DNA from: Anthracocystis setariae
Lineage: Eukaryota > Basidiomycota > Ustilaginomycetes > Ustilaginales > Ustilaginaceae
DNA length: 64,000 nucleotides
Assembly: GCA_928724745.1 (NCBI GenBank)
Contig: CAKMXJ010000008.1
Location: 620,001 to 684,000 of the forward strand
Direction: 5' to 3'
How positions within the stretch are numbered: the first letter of the stretch is position 1; each line of letters starts with the position of its first letter. Below, one piece after another: positions 61,981 to 64,000 of the stretch. A model generated the notes under the pieces. That model made no database searches and was not told the origin of the DNA. It worked only from the letters and a program-made list of their open reading frames with translations. The position numbers and the translations under genes were made by a program.

Positions 61981-64000
61981 GCTTGCGTGGACCAAGTCCG
62001 TTGCCAATGGTGCCAAGAGAATATACTGTGAGATGGCAGCGGCGGTTGGCGCCTAAAGAAGCCACGAGATTTGTAGACGCTGCTGAGCTTGGTTAGGGCT
62101 GAAAGAATCGGATGGGAAAAGATGGTACGTGTTTCTCGGATCGTGTGACGCGAATCGGTTCAATGAGCCGCGCTGTTAGCTCAGGTGGCTAAATAAGCTC
62201 TCGCCAAGCTCGGTCGGAGATCGTCGCTAGTTGTCGGATCCCGAGTTAGAATAGTGCCAAGCCTGTGTGTGGACCTGAGATCGTTGGAGCCGCAGTGGAG
62301 CAAGGTGTCGTGCAGATGGGAACGACTGCAGGAATGCTTTTGAGCAAGGTGTGGATCTAGGTTCGAACCTGGAAGAGCTGTACGAGACGAGTGATGGCGG
62401 AAGAAATGGTCCTTGGGGATGCAATCCTGCTGAGGGGTAGCGGTAGCCGTTCCAATGGTTGGAATAATCGAGCTGCGAAAGCGAAGCTAAGATTCGATGT
62501 AGACGACTTGGTTGGGGTCGTCGTGGGCGCTGAGTCGATTCAGAATCAGATCAATGCAGACGCCAAGTTTGCTGACAGGTCAAAGAGCAAAGATTAGATG
62601 GAGGTAAGAAAAGTGGACGGATCGAACGACCGAGTAGTGATGATGATGATGATGACGGGGGGTATGGCGATATCAGCGGTGATGGTCTTGTTGAAGGGGA
62701 AATGGAATGGAAATGGAATGGAAATGAGTGGGGATGATGTCGGGTGACGAGAGGCGGGCAACGGGCAGCGGGCAGCGCTCAATTCAATGAGTGGTGCACA
62801 GTGATGAATACGGTGAGCCGCAGGGTACGACTTGCAATCGATCAACGTCCACGCCAGAGCCTGAGTGGATAGGACAAGAGGATGTAAATTGCAGGCTTAG
62901 AGCTGGGCCGTAGGGGAGCCGACAGAGACAAACCGAGACACAGACACAGAGGGCACTGCCCAGGCGAGGTGAGGCGTCAAATAAGAAAGCAATGATAGGC
63001 GAAATTGGGACCAGAAGAGGAAAAATTAAAAGAGCCGTGGGCCAATACAGTACTGCAGCTCTCAAGAGTGGGTCAACCAACTAGGCGAAGCGGCTCTTCT
63101 ATGGGGTCGCGGGGCGAGAGAGCCTCACCAGCCCGCGCAGCCATAGAGCCAAGAGGGAACAGCGCAAAACGCGCCGCGAGCGCAACCGGTGAAACAACGC
63201 GATTTTTGGCATGATACAACAGTAAGTCCCAAACAGCAGCTTCAAGAAACGGCGACGCATGAAACCGCAATCGGCCAGTCACGTATCAAGATCAGCAGCA
63301 GGGCCCATGATCTAGTTTTTTTTTTTTTTAGTTTTTTTTATCCTTAATTTTTCGAAAGAAAAAGAAAAAGGCCGTACTGTACCGGTATCATATTCTCCTG
63401 CAGGCCTAGACACTCAATTTAGCGCACCGCCGCTGCTTGTTTTTTTTTCCCTCTCCTTGGTAGGCAAGAGCCGTGCCGCACAGGTTACTCGGCTGGTACC
63501 CGAAAAAGAACCTACCGATGACACAGGAAAAGTCAATCTATGCATGCCTACAGCTCTCTTCCTTCCTGTTGATTGTTCTCCTCGTCGTGGTTGGCTGAAT
63601 TCCAAGCCCTGGCTCTGTTGCACTCAAATCTCGACTCAAGAAAGCGTGGACGCCGAGGGATCGGACTACGCTCCCCACCACAACCAAGCAGACAAGCATC
63701 CAAGCCTAGGAGCCTCTAAGCTAGGATCTGCGTGGTTTGATCTCGTTTGGAAATGGTTGTTGCCCTTGGCACACTTCTCCGCTCGCTGTTTCTGTATCGG
63801 TAGAGCCTTTTCCTACCCCAAGATCGAGTTTGACCCGTCAGACGAGCAACAAGAAAAGCTTTTTTTTTTACCTTTTGTTCCCGCCTACAGACAGGACCAC
63901 GACGATGCCCATCTTTTGTTTGAAAGCTGCCTGTTTCGGTGCGCAGGGTGACTCTCACTCAAGCCTGCCATTCCTCGTGACCAGCAAGCCCGCAAAAACA
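61981..64000. other. Upstream region of the SR-kinase gene and right edge of the window
   Basis: No gene is supported. It holds GATGAT and GGAATGGAAAT-type repeats (about 62638-62730), poly-T/A tracts (63317-63365 and 63440-63450) and a GTACTGTACC word at 63375. A 164-codon open frame at 63457-63951 starts on TTG and shows no recognisable domain. Confidence 0.5.

Noticed and set aside
62290..62390. Possible tRNA or Pol III promoter (GGTTCGAACC)
   Set aside because: The box is self-complementary, but no D-arm, anticodon arm or acceptor stem can be drawn around it.
63457..63951. 164-codon open frame at the right edge
   Set aside because: Starts on TTG, has no domain, and its codon use does not stand out; probably chance in promoter DNA.

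Overview
The window looks like nuclear chromosomal DNA of a basidiomycete smut or its anamorphic yeast (Ustilaginales: the Ustilago / Sporisorium / Pseudozyma group). This rests on dense, intron-poor genes, short GTAAGT-type introns, first coding exons of only 10-14 nt, CT-rich leaders and fungus-specific gene content. The species is an inference from style and was not checked against a database.

Left arm (1-19187): the C-terminal part of a striatin-family WD40 scaffold; a 1301-aa SulP/SLC26-STAS-cNMP transporter of the yeast Vsb1 type; IWS1/Spn1; a twin-CX9C mitochondrial protein (Cmc4 type); two adjacent, diverged paralogs of unknown function with a coiled-coil N-terminus and a shared C-terminal domain; and a membrane-anchored alpha/beta-hydrolase-fold protein whose nucleophile serine appears displaced.

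Centre (19628-34870): a nested transposon block. PIF/Harbinger element 1 (19631-31247, TSD ACA) carries a Myb/SANT-like gene and a DDE transposase gene, converging. Near its right end sits a complete Ty1/copia LTR retrotransposon (22884-31211, TSD CTTTT). Its two 945-bp LTRs differ at one base by my reading. It has a 12-nt primer-binding site matching an initiator-tRNA anticodon arm, an intact 1471-codon gag-pol frame, an extra gene with a C6 zinc-cluster-like cysteine pattern, and a polypurine tract. After 71 bp of host DNA comes PIF/Harbinger element 2 (31322-34867, TSD AAT) with the same two-gene layout but different subterminal repeats. The copia element also carries a family of about 22-bp imperfect palindromes scattered through both LTRs and, mostly in one reading phase, through gag-pol. 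I regard this as the most unusual signal in the window.

Right arm (35039-61980): an NF-X1/FAP1 zinc-finger protein; a cytosolic Hsp70 ending EELD instead of EEVD; a Ctf4/Mcl1/WDHD1 replisome protein, convergent with a SAGA subunit (Hfi1/Ada1); a BRCT-domain protein; a low-complexity hypothetical protein; and an SR-protein kinase (SRPK/Dsk1 type). Gene-poor stretches at 48359-50712, 53617-57341 and 61981-64000 hold mainly microsatellites and short CTGTAC-like repeats. Most host genes here are housekeeping loci. The accessory content is the transposon block and the paralog pair.
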